Shown: positions 1 through 32,754, counted from the stretch's first letter. The stretch is 64,000 nucleotides of DNA from Alligator mississippiensis (GCF_030867095.1 NC_081830.1:33029832-33093831); one strand, 5' to 3'. Numbers and translations: made by a program. The notes: generated by a model not told the origin, from the letters alone.

Positions 1-1204
1 AAGTTTTCTGATGTGTATTGGAGAGTCCTGATATCCCCCTTGCCAAAGATTCAGTTCCCAGCAAGCTAAGTGACAACTAGCAAAAGAAGACTTCAATATG
101 CCCTGCCTCTCTGATTTTTAACCAGTTTGACCCCCTTATGTTAATATAGACACTAATTTCGTTAACTAATTAACACATTAAATAATGTTTTTTTCTGAAC
201 TCTCCTCCCTTTAAAGGGGATAGATTTGTTCCCCCTCAGCCTTCAGAAGGCAGTCAGCAAAACCACATTAGATCGGTCAAGATTCCTTGTAAAATAAAAA
301 GTAAAGAAAAAAATTTCATCTCACTTGTATCGTATATGGGGACGCGAGGCCCGTTTAAGTAGTTTGCGGAAGACTTTTATAGAAGTCTCCTTTGTGAATA
401 TGTTTCCAAGCTGTACAGTGCGCTGCTTTTGAAGGCTTATGCCATAGCTTTTTATTTTAGTACTTTCTATATGAAGTGTTTAAAATGGCTCTAATACAGG
501 AAGGGGCCTCAGTTTATACCATCTGTAGCGCAGTTAAACAGATTGTTGGACACTGGCATCACAGACATGACAGTGTGACTCCGAAGGGAAAATCTGGTCA
601 CTGGGGTTTGCCCCAGACACACAGAAAACATCAAATTCTCAACCAAGGGTGGGGGGTACAGAGCAGCGCACCCTGGGGTGCTGAGAGATGCTTTTAAGGG
701 CACCACACAATATTTTAGCACTGTCAGGTGCGCAGGCACAAAATAAGGCTGGAGGTCACAAAATGGGATCTGTTGCCTTTGAACTGTGCCAAGCTACCAG
801 GGTCTTGCCAAGTCCTTTTCAAGGAAAGAACAGCTCTGTTGTCTTTCCATCATCAACGAGCTCAGCGCTGCTGTTTCCCTGAGGGGGCCTCAACGCTACA
901 ATGGGTGAGCACTGCTGCACTAGTGCCAGGTGCAGGACAGCAGCCCAGGCCCTGCTCCTGGGCGCTGCAGCTGAGTAGCCACCAAGGGCAGGGGGCGAGA
1001 CTGCAGGGGGGGGGGTGTCTCCACTGACCCCACCACCAAGGCCAGGTCCCACCAGGCTCCTCGGACAGCTGCCAGGGGTACCGGGGTCAGTCCCCTACCC
1101 TTAGCCCTGCCCCCCATGGCTAAGCCCCGCCCTGGCACCTCTGGGCGCTAAGCCCCGCCCCTCCCGGCTAGCCCCGCCCCCAGCCGAGCCCAGCCCCGCC
1201 GTGC
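1..1204 (-). other. TBCCD1: TBCCD1 first-intron sequence
   Basis: This stretch lies downstream of the TBCCD1 first coding exon, so it should be intron 1 of that gene on the minus strand. The right part (about 880-1200) is very GC-rich and belongs to the CpG island. The left part is AT-rich. I see no exon, RNA gene or mobile element that I can name in it. Confidence 0.5.
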
Positions 1205-1549
1205 CTGGTTCCTTAGCTGTTCCAGCTCGTGGTCCGAGGCGCAGGCGGCGGCGGCCTCGGCCCGCTCCAGGCGCTGGGCGGCGCTGCGCGGGGCCAGCGC
1301 GTCGAAGCGCTCGAAGTAGAGCCACGCCAGATCCCGCGGCAGCTGCAGCTTCCCGCAGGCGATGCGGCGCCACAGCGGCCAGCCCAGGCGCGGCCAGCCC
1401 CCCGCGCCCGCCCGCGCCCGCACGTACGCCGCCATCTTGCGCAGATAGTGCGGACCCAGTTTGGGGGGCGGCGGCGCCGGCAGCGCTCCCAGCAGCAGCG
1501 GCTCCGCGCGCACCCACAGCCGGGCCGGATCGGGGGCCGGCTCTGACAT
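1205..1549 (-). CDS. TBCCD1: TBCCD1, first coding exon
   Basis: This is the N-terminal coding exon of TBCC domain-containing protein 1, a relative of tubulin cofactor C that works at the centrosome and in Golgi positioning. The ATG (minus strand, 1549-1547) sits in a strong GCCGCCATG context. The exon encodes 115 codons, starting MSEPAPDPARLWVRAEPLLL and containing the family-typical runs PHYLRKMAAYV, RIACGKLQL and DLAWLYFERFD, ending at ELEQLRNQ, where the human protein also has RNQ. An in-frame extension upstream of this ATG is Arg-rich and not family-like. The sequence after the last codon is CAG|GCACGG, so the donor would be a GC-type site, or the true boundary differs by a few bases. The rest of the gene lies left of the window. 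It is head-to-head with DNAJB11, as in mammals. The exon is extremely GC-rich (Ala/Arg-rich segments), as CpG-island exons often are. Confidence 0.88.
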
Positions 1550-3094
1550 GGCGGCCGTGCCCCCTTCAGCCACCCGCCGCGGCCTTCTGCGCCTGCGCGC
1601 CCCGCTACGAGGCTCCCGCTCTTGTTCGAACGGGCGCGCTATCCGCCGCGCATGCGCGCTCCGCCGGAGCAGCAAGTTGGTGGCTAGACAAACCAGCACT
1701 TCCTTTTCCGAGCGCACGTGGGGGTGCCGCGCTGCTGGTAGTCCTGGCCAGTTGGGTTAAGCAGGGGCAGAGGCGGGCGGGGCCTCGTAGCCCTGCCCGT
1801 GGAGTCAGATCCGGGCCCGGCACGGGGAGCCGTAGGTTGCGCTATCCGCCTGTGCCAAGACTCACTCCATAGGGATGTATGGGGCAGGGTCCTATGCACC
1901 CCCGCAACTCTGGTTCAGCCGCAAGCGGCTAGGCTCAACACGCACATCCCTGGGCGAAGTTGGTTCCCGTTCCTGACCTCCTGTGTTGGCGAGCTGCTTG
2001 GAGCAAGGGCTGCCTGCCCCGCTTGCTTCACCAGCGCAGTCAAAGTGCGTGACACCCCCGCCGGGGATCACAAGCCAGCGGGCTCTGGGTCCTGCCCCGA
2101 CCCGGAGGAGTTTTGTCTCCCTGCAGCCGGCTGTGCCTGTAGCACGGGTGTGACCTGGGTGTGGCGATTGCACGTCCTTGGAGCGTAATAAACAGGATCT
2201 CTTGGCTACTGGAGCAAATTGGTCCGCTGCCCGCGGAGCGCATCTCGTTCTTAAAAACTGGGTTTGGGTCAATAAGAAGCAAATCTGATTTCTGTAAACC
2301 ATGGTTAGACTCTCACAGGCACAAATTCTAGTCACCACCGTCCACTGCCCTTGTATACACGAGATGCTAGAAGCGCAGTAGACTAATTAGTGCTTCACGG
2401 TGAGAGCTGTGGTAGTGCGCAGTAGAATTGGCCTGCTGCCCACTAGCGTCACCTACAAGCGAGAGCTACTGTGCAGTGTTGTGTCAGAGTGAAAGCCACG
2501 TGACTGCAGTAGAATTAAGTCGGCTGCCAGTAGCGTCGATTGCAGCGCATTAAGTCTGTACTTGTCGCTTTTCCTAAACTCAAAGCGCTCTAATTACGGT
2601 GCACGAGTGATTGATGCATCCACTATTACACACCGGCACCCAGCAGTGTCACACAGCCGCACCCCAACCAGTCTGCGCACGCGAACAGGCAGTCCCTGCC
2701 AGCGAAAAGCATCAGACTGCCCTCTCTCCATTGGAGGACTTCGGCTTGCATCACTTGCGAGGCGCCGATTGGTGCCTTGCGGTGGCGGGGGCGGGCTTGC
2801 GCTCCCGCGCTGGAATTGGTTGGGCCTGCCAGGAGAACGCTTCCTGCGGGTCTGTAACGCGGAGCCCCTGGCTGCGCTGCGATTGGCTCGCGGGCTGCGG
2901 CGACGCAGACGCTGAGCGCTGACGACGAGGGCGGGGATTGGCCGGCCAGCCCGGCCGGGTGGTGAAGTGTGCAGTTTGGATTGGCCGCCGATCTGCGCCG
3001 CGCTGGGCGCCCATTGGTCCGCGCCGCTCGCCGGGCTCCGCTTCATGTCCATGGTTACCGGCGAGTGAGGCCTGCGCCGCGGTCCGGCCCCGCT
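1550..3094. promoter_or_regulatory. Bidirectional CpG-rich promoter, TBCCD1/DNAJB11
   Basis: The interval between the two divergent start codons is rich in CpG and lacks a TATA box near either ATG. Seven inverted CCAAT boxes (ATTGG on the plus strand) lie at 2730, 2768, 2815, 2882, 2937, 2980 and 3013, spaced 33-67 bases apart and all in one orientation, just upstream of DNAJB11. CCAAT boxes are bound by NF-Y. I looked for the ER-stress element CCAAT-N9-CCACG at these boxes and did not find an exact one. Both 5' UTRs must lie here, but the transcription starts cannot be fixed by eye. Confidence 0.7.
2366..2550. repeat. Diverged ~86-bp direct repeat upstream of DNAJB11
   Basis: The motif GCAGTAGAATT followed by a CTGCC and an AGCGTC block occurs at about 2419 and again at about 2505, with a weaker third trace (GCGCAGTAGAC) near 2375. 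The spacing is about 86 bases. It is a short, diverged tandem repeat between the CpG core and the CCAAT cluster. Confidence 0.5.
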
Positions 3095-23022
<19,928 letters not shown>

Positions 23023-23920
23023 CATGGGGACAAACTGGACTTGATTGAAAATGAAAAATGAAACCAGTGATATTTATCTGCAGTCTTTCTTGCTGCCTAT
23101 TTTGGGATGAAGAGGAGGGGGGAGGGTAGAGTAAACAAGTCGTATTTTTTTTGTAAATGGTGAAAGTGCTCAGATGGTTTATGGAAAACATGGCCCTTTG
23201 CAGGATATAACTGGTGCTGCCTATAGAATTCCTTCCATGTACTGGAGCAGAGAGGAGGCTCCCTGTGCAGAAAAATGTTGGGGAGGGGGTTTTAAATTTA
23301 GTGCATATTGGAAGTTCTGGTTTTTAAATATATTTTGATGTTACTTTTTTGACCCTCTCAAAGTATCTTTGTAGTTTCTTCTGCCTCTTGTGTCCCTCAT
23401 GCTAATCTTCCCTGACTACTTAGTCTCTCTTCTACCTACCTCTCTCTCCCCATCCCTGTATAATATAACCTAGTTGGTTATATTATGGAGCAGGAGCTAA
23501 TTTATTCTTAGAAATGAACTGAATGAGAGCCTGTAAGAGCTACAGGTGACTGCTGTTGCTGCAGAGACCTTGGCCCTGTATATCGATCCTATCCTAATTC
23601 TCAGATAATTCTTAAGCTCTCAGTATTCACACTTTCTTCAAATGCTGTAAAGACCAAACTCAATTTCAAACTGGGAATGAGCCATCTTCACCCATCCTCT
23701 GCTGTACATGACCCTGCAAAATGGCTCAACAGACTCCTTCTGTGACCAGTATGGAAACATTTGCCCACCACCTTGTTCACAAATGCTTGGCTGGAACAAT
23801 TTGTGTATCTCCTGCCTTTAATCCTCCATGAGAGCAGGCACAGCTGGTACCACTGAAATAGTTAATGAAAGTGTGTGGCAAACTGGTTGTGTATTAAAAC
23901 TACAGTGGAGGCATTTCTCC
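23023..23920 (+). other. DNAJB11: Probable DNAJB11 3' UTR
   Basis: Sequence following the stop codon, without repeats that I recognise. No AATAAA is visible in the first 2 kb. The first usable variant signal is ATTAAA at 23893-23898, which would give a 3' UTR of about 0.9 kb. The end is therefore a guess. Confidence 0.4.
23893..23898 (+). terminator. DNAJB11: Candidate ATTAAA polyadenylation signal
   Basis: The second-commonest poly(A) hexamer, 871 bases past the DNAJB11 stop, followed by TG/GT-containing sequence. Weak evidence. Confidence 0.3.
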
Positions 23921-25034
23921 TGGAAGCAACTGTTTTCTGAAGAAGGCTCAGTTGTAATGAAAATAAGCTTGTGCCTCTGAGCTGTAATCCCACATGGCAG
24001 TTAGTATTAACCATAAGCCTTGCAGCCTCTTTCACCTCTTTCAGAGGAAGAGGTCTCTTTTCCTGGGAAAGGCTTCTCTTTTCCCTTCCTGTGCTCACTG
24101 AGGAGGAAGTGGAGGCTCTTTTGACTCGGTTTGGATGTCTTGGTAGGTCTGCCTTCATGTACTCTTCATTGCGCTTAGGAAGAAGGAGTTGGAAAAAGCC
24201 ATGAGGCAGAACTGAGCATACCGTGGGAAAGTTTGTTCTGTGGTACTTCATTACCAGCATGTAACCAGGGTGCATGGGTAAGAGAAATTACAATGAGTCT
24301 TTCCCATGTGTGGGTAAAAACTCTTCTTTCTACTCAGGAGCTAGTGCTGTTTGTCTGACACCAGCAGGCTACCAAACTAGTTGGGATCCGCAAAGAGAGG
24401 TCCAGTTAGGCTTTTCTCCTTCCAGTTCCCTTTCAAGTGTGCTGGTTTGGCCTAGCCAGCCACTTCCATTCAAACAACACTGCTGAGGGTGTCTAGCTGC
24501 TCATGCCGTCAGCCTGTCAGTTCCATGGATGATCCAAAGGGTTGTGGTTCTGTATTAATATGGCAGTATCTGATACGCCACTTTGTTGCACAGCTATAAC
24601 ACCCATATAGTAAGGCTTTAAAGCTGCCCAGTTCAACCTTGCCCTCAACATGAACACTCATCACCATCTCTTGCTTTGGTAGAGATGCTTTAAAAATGAG
24701 AAGACATTGTTCCTACCCCAGCTTCAAGGGGCATGTAATATACTGGGGGCTGCAGCAAAGCTGTAGCTCTGTGAAGCTAGCAGCGTGTCTGTGAGGCTGT
24801 GTAAACTAGGGGCTGATGCTGTCATTTCTGCAGTGTTTGGTTCAAGCCTGTGGTAAGACACCTTTTGTGTATATGAGACAAAAATTAAATATAGCAAGCC
24901 AAGATGTGAGAGGAAATGGAAAGGAACAAATTATGCAGTTTTATGCTTCTCCATTTTTCTTATCTTGGACAAAAGGCTTTCTGTGAAACTTTTTTTCAAG
25001 CCTTAATAATTAAAAACAATCCACATCCTGTTAC

Positions 25035-25098
25035 TGTTCAGGGGCTGGACTCGATGATCTTCCGAGGTCCCTTCCAGCCCTAATGTCTATGAAATACT
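25035..25098 (+). mobile_element. CR1 3'-end scrap
   Basis: Contains GGACTCGATGATCTTCCGAG, GTCCCTTCCAGCCCTAATG and TCTATGAAAT, the conserved last bases of a CR1 LINE. Only the tip is present, the usual 5'-truncated form. Confidence 0.85.
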
Positions 25099-28026
25099 AT
25101 CAGGAAATCTTCCAGGAGGCTGAAATTTTTCTTCCTCTGGACCAGTGAACAAGCATTAAAAGGACACCTCATTTACCCAGAAGCAGCCCCTTTTCATGAG
25201 GATGTTTGGGGTGGTCCTTCAAGGCTCTCCCAGTGGGAACAAACAGACAGGTTTTGTCCATTAATAGCTCTGCCTGAGTTGATGCTAATGTCCATTTCTG
25301 CACTGAGTCGATGTCTCTCTAACTGAGACTTTGCCTCAGGATTTTTCATTATTCTGCAAGGAAACCTGTCTCCATGTGCCAGTTTGCCTTTGTCCCCAGT
25401 GTGACTTGCTTTTCATGATACTGAAGACCCATTTCTAGTTCCAGGCAGTGCTCTTTGACGTCTCACTTTTTTTTTTTCTTGCCAGTTCCATCGTGTCTGC
25501 AGTGGTCTGTCCATGACAAGGTGGATGCATGATGTTCAGCAGTCAGAGACAAGCAGTTGGACAGGGATTTATTTCATTTCCTATGAGTGTTTAACTCGCT
25601 GTGCAACAGTGACATTCTCCAGCACAACCACCAGTTCCAACAGAGCTTGCTGTTAGGTGACCTGTTGATGGTCCATCTGTTCAAATAAGAGAGTTTTATT
25701 TCAACTGTTTTCTGAGGAGCTCCCTTAGTATCTCTAAGGATCTGGCTTGCCCCATCACTGTTCTGGTTTTAGTCTGGTTGCCTAAGGAAAGATTTTGTAA
25801 GTTGCGTCTCATTTAGAAATTTCTCAGGTATTGACCAGGGGCACTAATCTATGTGACCATGGTGGGTTGTGCAAGCTGTTTCATACTGCCCTGTGTCTTG
25901 TTCCAGTGAAGTTTTACCTTCTGGAGTATGAATATTTGGTAAGCCTCCTGGACTTCCCAGTCCAGTCTACCACAAACCTGGCCTTTTCAATGGATTCAAA
26001 GGACTTGATCTTTGCTGGCAAAAAGAGAAAAATCACAGTGTCTCAGCTATGGACCTGTTGGAGTTCCTTGTAAATGGATTTGGACCTGATCAAGAGCCCT
26101 ACTTTGTTGAAGGTTCAAGTCTCAGTTTTGGGAGACTTGTAACATTTTTTCCCTTTCTTGTTACCTTCTCATATTTCGTAACTCCTGAAAGCTGCTTCAC
26201 TCCAGAGATGCTATCAGGAAACCAGTAGAAAGTGGTACAGAGGGAGAATCCCTGAATCTCCTTATCTCAAATATGTGCAGGAGTCTTCCCCATATCTTGT
26301 TTTCCTGTTAACAGTTGCATTGGCCAGAAGTGTTAGCCAGTTCAGGAGCCTTATCCAGCAGCAATCCTGTAAGCATTTTTTTTTCCCCTCAGAAAAAGTG
26401 AACTTTAGACCTGCACCAAGCCATCCCTATTACCTGTTCTCAGGTGGATACATTCAGTAGCTGGTCGGGCCTAGGGATTGTTCGTAACAGCTCTGCTTCC
26501 TGTGAGCACTCATCTAGGGATGCAGGATTGGAATAGACGTCACATCCAGTCCCCTGAGTTTGCAGGCAGTTGCTCCACCACATGGTCATTTTGCAGGCAG
26601 AGCTGCACAGTGCTACTTTTGAGTGCCATGGGCCATTACTCCTCATCAGTAGGCTTTATCTCCCACTTCATAGCATGCGTATGGTTCTGGTTGATTTTTC
26701 TCTCTCTCTCTCTTGTTTTTTCCTTCATTAAACCCCTTTGTATGGCAGAGAAGGAGAAAAAGAAAAGTAAGCAAAGCTGCACTCAAAGCAGAGTTAGTTG
26801 TTTCTTGGCCTGGTGCTCTATTTTAATTTTCCTTCCTTTTTTGTGGAGGTTGGCTGCATCCCTGCTGCAATGGAGTTGGGAGTGGGAGGGAGAACAAGGC
26901 TTGTTTCCATGTCTGCATTCTTTCTGTGTGCCAGTGTTGTTTCATGAGCTCCAGCCCAGGGCCTCAAAGCAAATTGTGGTAACTTCCAAGCAGAGGTGGA
27001 AACCTCCTTCCTTTCTCCCTTCCAGAGTGCTCTTGGGGGCAGAGGGAGATCTAGGATCCCTTCACATTGGGCTCTGCTCTTAGTGTAAATCTGCATTTTT
27101 ATTATGTATAATTCATGCTGTAGGAGATCACAGATGCCTGCTTCCTGCTTTGCACGCCCCACTTGATCTCCTGCTCTGCTTCCTGCCTTATCTGCCCCAC
27201 ACGTGCACGTGCACTACCCATGCCAGTTGTGGTATGTGGGCCGCCTCTGTTCTACAGCGAGGTTTTGAAAAGGAATGTGGTTGTCCAAGATGCATGGATT
27301 CAGGGAGCAGATTTGTCATCTTTTTGGCAAGCAGGGTGAAAGCAAAGGCAGCAGTCCTGTAGGGACTTTGAATGACAGTTCCACAATCTAATAGGAAATA
27401 GTACCCACTTTAAGCCATGTATCGAGACACCAGAGACGATACAGCCTGAATGGCGAATGGCTGTGAAACCCACACAGAGCACTGTCTTGTAACTTGCCCA
27501 AATTCAGTCTGATATTAAAAGCTATTTCTGCATGCGGACCGTGACCTGCCAGCAGGTCATGTCCAGTAGCACGGGAAAAGCTGCTGCCGCCTGTGCTTGC
27601 GCAGAACAAAGGGGTCAGTGTTTTGTGGCTGATGAGGACCTGAGTGACCAGGAGGAGGGAGGTACCAGTGTGGGGGTGAGCTGCTAGCTGCTCAGCACTG
27701 ATGTATGTCTGCTGGGCCAAGCCTTGGCTTCCTGATCAGAGCTCAACTCCACCCTCAACACAGATATTGGCCACCAGCCAGCTTCCTTCCTCTCCCCATC
27801 CTGCACTTGTCACTGAAGCTGGCTCTGAGGAAGACCTGCTGGAGGCTGGGAAGCAAGAACACATTAGTGGCTCATGCAACTCCCTGCTCCTTAGCAGGGG
27901 CCCCTTTGACATTGCAGTGCAGCAAGGTATTGCACCCTTGCAGTGCCCTGCCCATGAGCTGGGCTCCAGGGTGCGCTCTGGCCACTGGAGCTGGGATTGA
28001 AGTCTGTCCAGTAACTTTTTAGGGGT

Positions 28027-28690
28027 GATTGTGCAGCAGAAAAGGATCTAGGCATTCTAGTGGATCACAAACAATAAAAGCCAGTAAGGCAATCTGTTGC
28101 CAGGTGGGCAACTCGGGGTGTCAATAAGAGCGATGCATGTAAACTTTAATTACTCTCCTCTGCTTCACACTGAAGTCTCAGTTGGAGGCCTGTGTCTGGT
28201 TCACCATATTGAAAGACATAGACAAATGAAGAGTCCAGAAGGGAGCAGAAAAGAGACAGAGGGTAGGAAATGTGACCTATAAGGGAACATTAAAAGACTG
28301 GGTTGGGTTTTTTTGTTTTTGGGGTGGTGGGTTTTTGGGGGGGGGGGGGAGGGGAGGTTGTTTTAGTCTAGCAGAGACAAAGAGTTTAAATATAAAGTCT
28401 TCAAATATATGAATAGTTTCTGGAAAAAAAACAACATGATCAATTGTCCTTTGTCTTCAGTAAAATAAGAAGTAATGTTTTAATTTGCAGGGAGATTGAA
28501 GAAAAAGGGAGATTGAAGTTAGATATTGGTACAAGATTTTTTTTTTTTTTTTTTTTCTCCTGGGATAGGTAAGCCCTGTCAAGGGAAGCTGTGGCATTCC
28601 CATCACTTGAGTTTGAGAACAGATTAGGCAAATGTTTGTTGGGACTGGTCTGACTAGATGCTTTGATCCTACCTTAGTGCAGGGCTTGGA
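28027..28690 (+). mobile_element. Degraded CR1 LINE fragment
   Basis: Starts in the RT C-terminal motif (AEKDLGILVDHK-like, CAGCAGAAAAGGATCTAGGC) and ends in a 3' UTR-like segment (CTTGGACTAGCTG). Interrupted by G-rich and T-rich simple tracts, and old. Confidence 0.7.
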
Positions 28691-31600
28691 CTAGCTGCTG
28701 GTGTGATTGATGTCTCTGCCAGGTTTTCATTGCTCTGATCAGCTGCTTTAGGTGGATTTTTCCACAGTCCTTGTACCTCCCATTGCAGCAGTCTCAGTCG
28801 ACTGGGCAGGACATGTGTTCTGACAGCATGAAGCTGAAGCAGGTTCATAGGGTCAGCATTCCTCCGAGATGCTTTAAAATTCTCTTGTGATGCTTTTAAG
28901 TTAATTTAGGGGCTGGAGAGGGAAGGGATGTAATGCTACTGCTCAGCTCCCTGAAATCCTATTGCTACAAAATGTGGGTGGGTTCTCTTCTCACAGTTTT
29001 CTTTTGAATTAGTCTCAAGGCTAAGATGAGAATAGATGCATGTTACGAGAAAGGTGGCTAAATTTAATCTTCATCAAAGCATCTCAAGTCTTCTTAGGCA
29101 CCTAATAGGTGGAACAGGGTCTGGCCCTTGATGGGGAAGGAATGAGAGGAAATCCTGTATATATTATATTTACGGCATCATCTTAATCATTGGGATGCCC
29201 TCTCTGAGCAGACTGCATTCCACTCTAGTCACCTTATTTTTAAAACAAATGCTGCCGGAAAAGATGAATAATGGGAATTATTAAAAACATAGCCGTTTTT
29301 AAAACAAAAAGAAAGTTTATGGAGGCAGGCTGAAAAGATGGGAATAAATAAAGTAGTAAAAGTACCTGTGGCTTAAAGAAGGCCAGTTGGGCACTTTTAG
29401 TCACTTTCTTGTGTAATAAGAGGAGCCCCCAGAGAGCAAGTTTAAAATAAATACCACTCTACATGCCGCATAATTTACCTCTGGAACTCCTTCTCGAAAG
29501 ATAGGGTTAAGATCAAGAGTTTAGCCACTAGCCAGAGTCTTGGAAAAACTGGGCAAGTTGCATATTTAACTCCTAATTACAAAATTTATATAAGTTGTTT
29601 TAAACTCTGTACCGAAGGCGTGAGCTAACTTCTAATTCAAGTGGGCAGGAAGAAACTTTTCCGTGGGGACGCATTATCCTCTGCCTGCATTCTGCAGCCA
29701 TTTTCATGCTGCGAATAGCCAACAGATAATGCATACCTCCCTTCCTGGATTTGGTAAGGAAAGGTTGCAGAGCCTTTTGTGTCTAGGTACTTAGTGCTAA
29801 ATTGTGCATGGAATGTGTCCAGCAATACCTGCAGCCCATCAGCACTTCAGGTCCGGGTTAGCAGGAGTTAACCAGCAAGGTGGCTGGAACTGAAAATGGT
29901 AGCACAATAAGCTGCAAAATAGCTGTAGGGGGCAGCAGCAAACCCCAGAAAAGCAAAGGGAACTGCAAGGCCATGGGGTTGGCATGTTTGTTGTCCTGTG
30001 ATCTCTTCTCTGCCCTAAGCCAGGCAGCAGCAGAGAACAAGCAAACAGGAACTAGACTTTCCCAGAAATCTTCCCCAGTATAGTGTTATTAAGCCATCCA
30101 AAACATGATGTATTTCAAGAGCCAAACATGAAAAACAAGCCCCATTGCACTCAGCGCTGTTTAACGAGCCCTCAAGCCAAAGCCTTCCTGGCAGGGCCCC
30201 AAAACATAGGGTGTCACCCCGACTGAGGGGGAAGGTTGTCAGAGGGAGCCCATCCTGTCACGTCCCAAACCCAGCCCCTTCAGTCTGTGTTCGTCCCGTA
30301 GAGACTAATCCTGCACGGGGCCTGCAGGTGCTGATTGACCTAGCAGCTCAGAGGTCTCCATATTGGGCTCCTTGCACAGGATTACGCAGTGAGGGGCTCC
30401 AGAGAGCAGGCTGCTCACGTGCTACTGGCTCCCTTCTTGTTTCCAGGAGTTGGACTGCACTAAAATAATGTTTGATGTACATATTAAACCCCTTCCTAAC
30501 TTGCCTTTACCATGGCAGCAAGTGCTGTGCTTGCCACAGGAGGTGCAGGAGATTTTGCTCCAGTCTCCTACATAAAGCATTTTCCACTGCAAATGTGTGC
30601 AGCGTAGCAGATGCTTTGGAGGCAAAGCAATAACATTTCTAGCCTAATCCATAGCAGCCTCAAGTCAGAGACCTCCTCCAAGGTACTTGGACTCTGAGCC
30701 TGACCTGCACGCGGCTGGAGAGACATGCTCCAAACAGCAAAGAACAGAAAGCCAAAGGCCAGTGTTCAGCACGACCTGGAGGGAAGTCAGATGTGCCCTG
30801 AGGGCAGGGCTGGTGTTTGGCAGCAGTCTGTGTTTGAAGGCCAAGATTGCCAAAAGTGATGGCCTGCCGTGACACTCCTAATGCTGTGGTCAAACACCTG
30901 CCTGAGTGTTCACAGGGCTGAAACACACAGGAGTTTTGTCATCTGGCCAGTTATTTGAGTGCCTTGCTTAAGACTCCCATGTTAGTGTCCTCATTTATTG
31001 TTATGGCTATTGTTATTCTTATCTCTTCGAAATTTTGGCGTGCGCATCTTATGATTCCTAAAGGAATCCCCTATTAGGGCGGAAAGAGTCATTCCCCTCC
31101 AATTTGGAATACCATTAAAAGGAAAGCAATTGCCTTGCTTAGATGGAAAAGGCCTCTAAGCACTTGGCCTAGAGTCTTGGCTGACCTTGTGACACAATGG
31201 GTAAATATTGGTCTTTTAAACACCTATGATCAATCCCTGGTGATTAATCTTGACACAATGTTTTGCCTTCCTCTCCTCTCTCTCCCATCATTTCTTTATC
31301 TTCTTTCACCCCCACCTTCTTGTCTGTTTACCTCCTCCCTTTGCACAATATTTTTGACCAAATTATATTAAGAGAGAAGCTTGCTGCTATATAATGGGCA
31401 AGTCTGGCATCGCTAGCAACTTGCCTGATTTTACCAAACATCTGGTGAGATTTAGTATTTCCCCAAAAGAGCAACACAAGATTGCAAGACAAGCTTGGCT
31501 TTTGCTTCAAGACAAAGTGTTTAGCCCTTGTGAGTGCAGGGAGAAGTGTGAACCAGACCCCTAGCGCCCCTTTGGGAGGAGAGACGAGAAGACAAATAAA

Positions 31601-32641
31601 ATAATAAATGCAAGGTTTAATGCTGTGAGATTTGTTAAGCCAATGCCATCATGATTTGTAGCCTAGCTAGCGATTGTTTGTCACTTGACACTGGCAATAT
31701 TGCAAGTCGTTGTCCAGTTTGCAGCAAGCTACATGGCTGCGGGATGGCACCTCCCTGCGATCCCTTGCCACTGGGACTTCCCTGTGCCTCACTGCCCCGT
31801 TTGTTAGTTGACAAGGGAGCAGGGGGCATTGGTGACTCCGTCCTGCACGCACAACACATTTATACCAGGGTAGCTCTCTAGCACTGGCGTAAAGCAGAAG
31901 CCAGACACACCAGGTATTATTCTATGTCACTGTGTCTTACCAGCATCTGGCATAGAGTTCCCATGGCAGCAAATCAGGTAAAAGTAGAGTCAGTGTCATG
32001 AGTCTGAAGCTACCTTGGGGTGACCCTGTACTGCTGCTGGCATCCACCCTCCTCTTCCAGTGCCTTCCCTCAGATTAACAAACAGCGTTGAAGAACCCAT
32101 GCGAGTCCAGGCTCTGTTCTGCCCCCTTCCCCGCAGTGTGCTCACAGCCCCTGCTAATTGGGGTCAGTCGCTCCCCCAGCTGCCCCAACCCCACTCCCTG
32201 GCAGGGAGGACTCATGGTCTCTCACCCACTACCAAATGGGGCATCCTAGATTCACCCCTTCCCCTTATGTGGTCTTGCACCCGCTTCTACCCAGCTCACG
32301 GCTTCCTTGGCCTCCCTGACACCAACCTTCCAGCCTCTGGCTGAGCAGCCGCTGCTAACTGCTTTATAAGATGGGTTGTTCATGCGCATCAACCCCGTGC
32401 CCATCCCAGCCATGTCACCCCTGGTCTGGGGCTGGTGTCACCTGCTGGGGACCTTGCAACCCAAGGTGGGGTGTGGTTTCCAAGAACGAGTTTGCTGGGG
32501 CAGTGCTGCTCCCAGATCAGATCAGGCAGAAGTGCTGGTGCCAGGAGGGGCATGGGGACTCCTGCAGGTGGGATGGAGCAGGTCCGTTGCTGTAGCAGAG
32601 CTCCACGTTGGGCTGGCAGGGGGGTGAGACTGACACCACCA

Positions 32642-32754
32642 CTATGTCCTCCCTCCTGTGCAGAGGAAGATGCCTATGGCCAAGCCTGCCAAAGCAAAAG
32701 CCCCCAAGGTAAGGCCCAGCACCAGCGAGGTGTGTGAACGGGCATCACGTCTTT
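32642..32754 (-). CDS. PROCR: PROCR exon 4: membrane segment and tail
   Basis: Acceptor CTTGCAG|AA. Encodes RRDARSHTSLVLG, the hydrophobic span and FLCTGGRT, stop TAG at 32644-32642. The last basic residue is followed by Thr only, so the cytoplasmic tail is one or two residues long. Confidence 0.94.

Larger units (their letters stand above)
23921..32641. other. DNAJB11-PROCR intergenic region
   Basis: Apart from CR1 pieces at 25035-25098 and 28027-28690, a G-run with polypurine (28337-28355) and a T tract (28539-28556), I see no gene, RNA or intact element. Some stretches have open frames of 60-200 codons without recognisable domains. Confidence 0.5.

Noticed and set aside
1201-1872. A 223-codon plus-strand open frame over the CpG island.
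   Set aside because: It is the shadow of TBCCD1 exon 1 in GC-rich sequence; the Ala/Pro/Arg-rich product has no family match.
24274-27083. Several 60-200-codon frames downstream of DNAJB11 as a possible extra gene.
   Set aside because: No splice-bounded exon, domain or conserved motif; sizes are as expected by chance for this composition.
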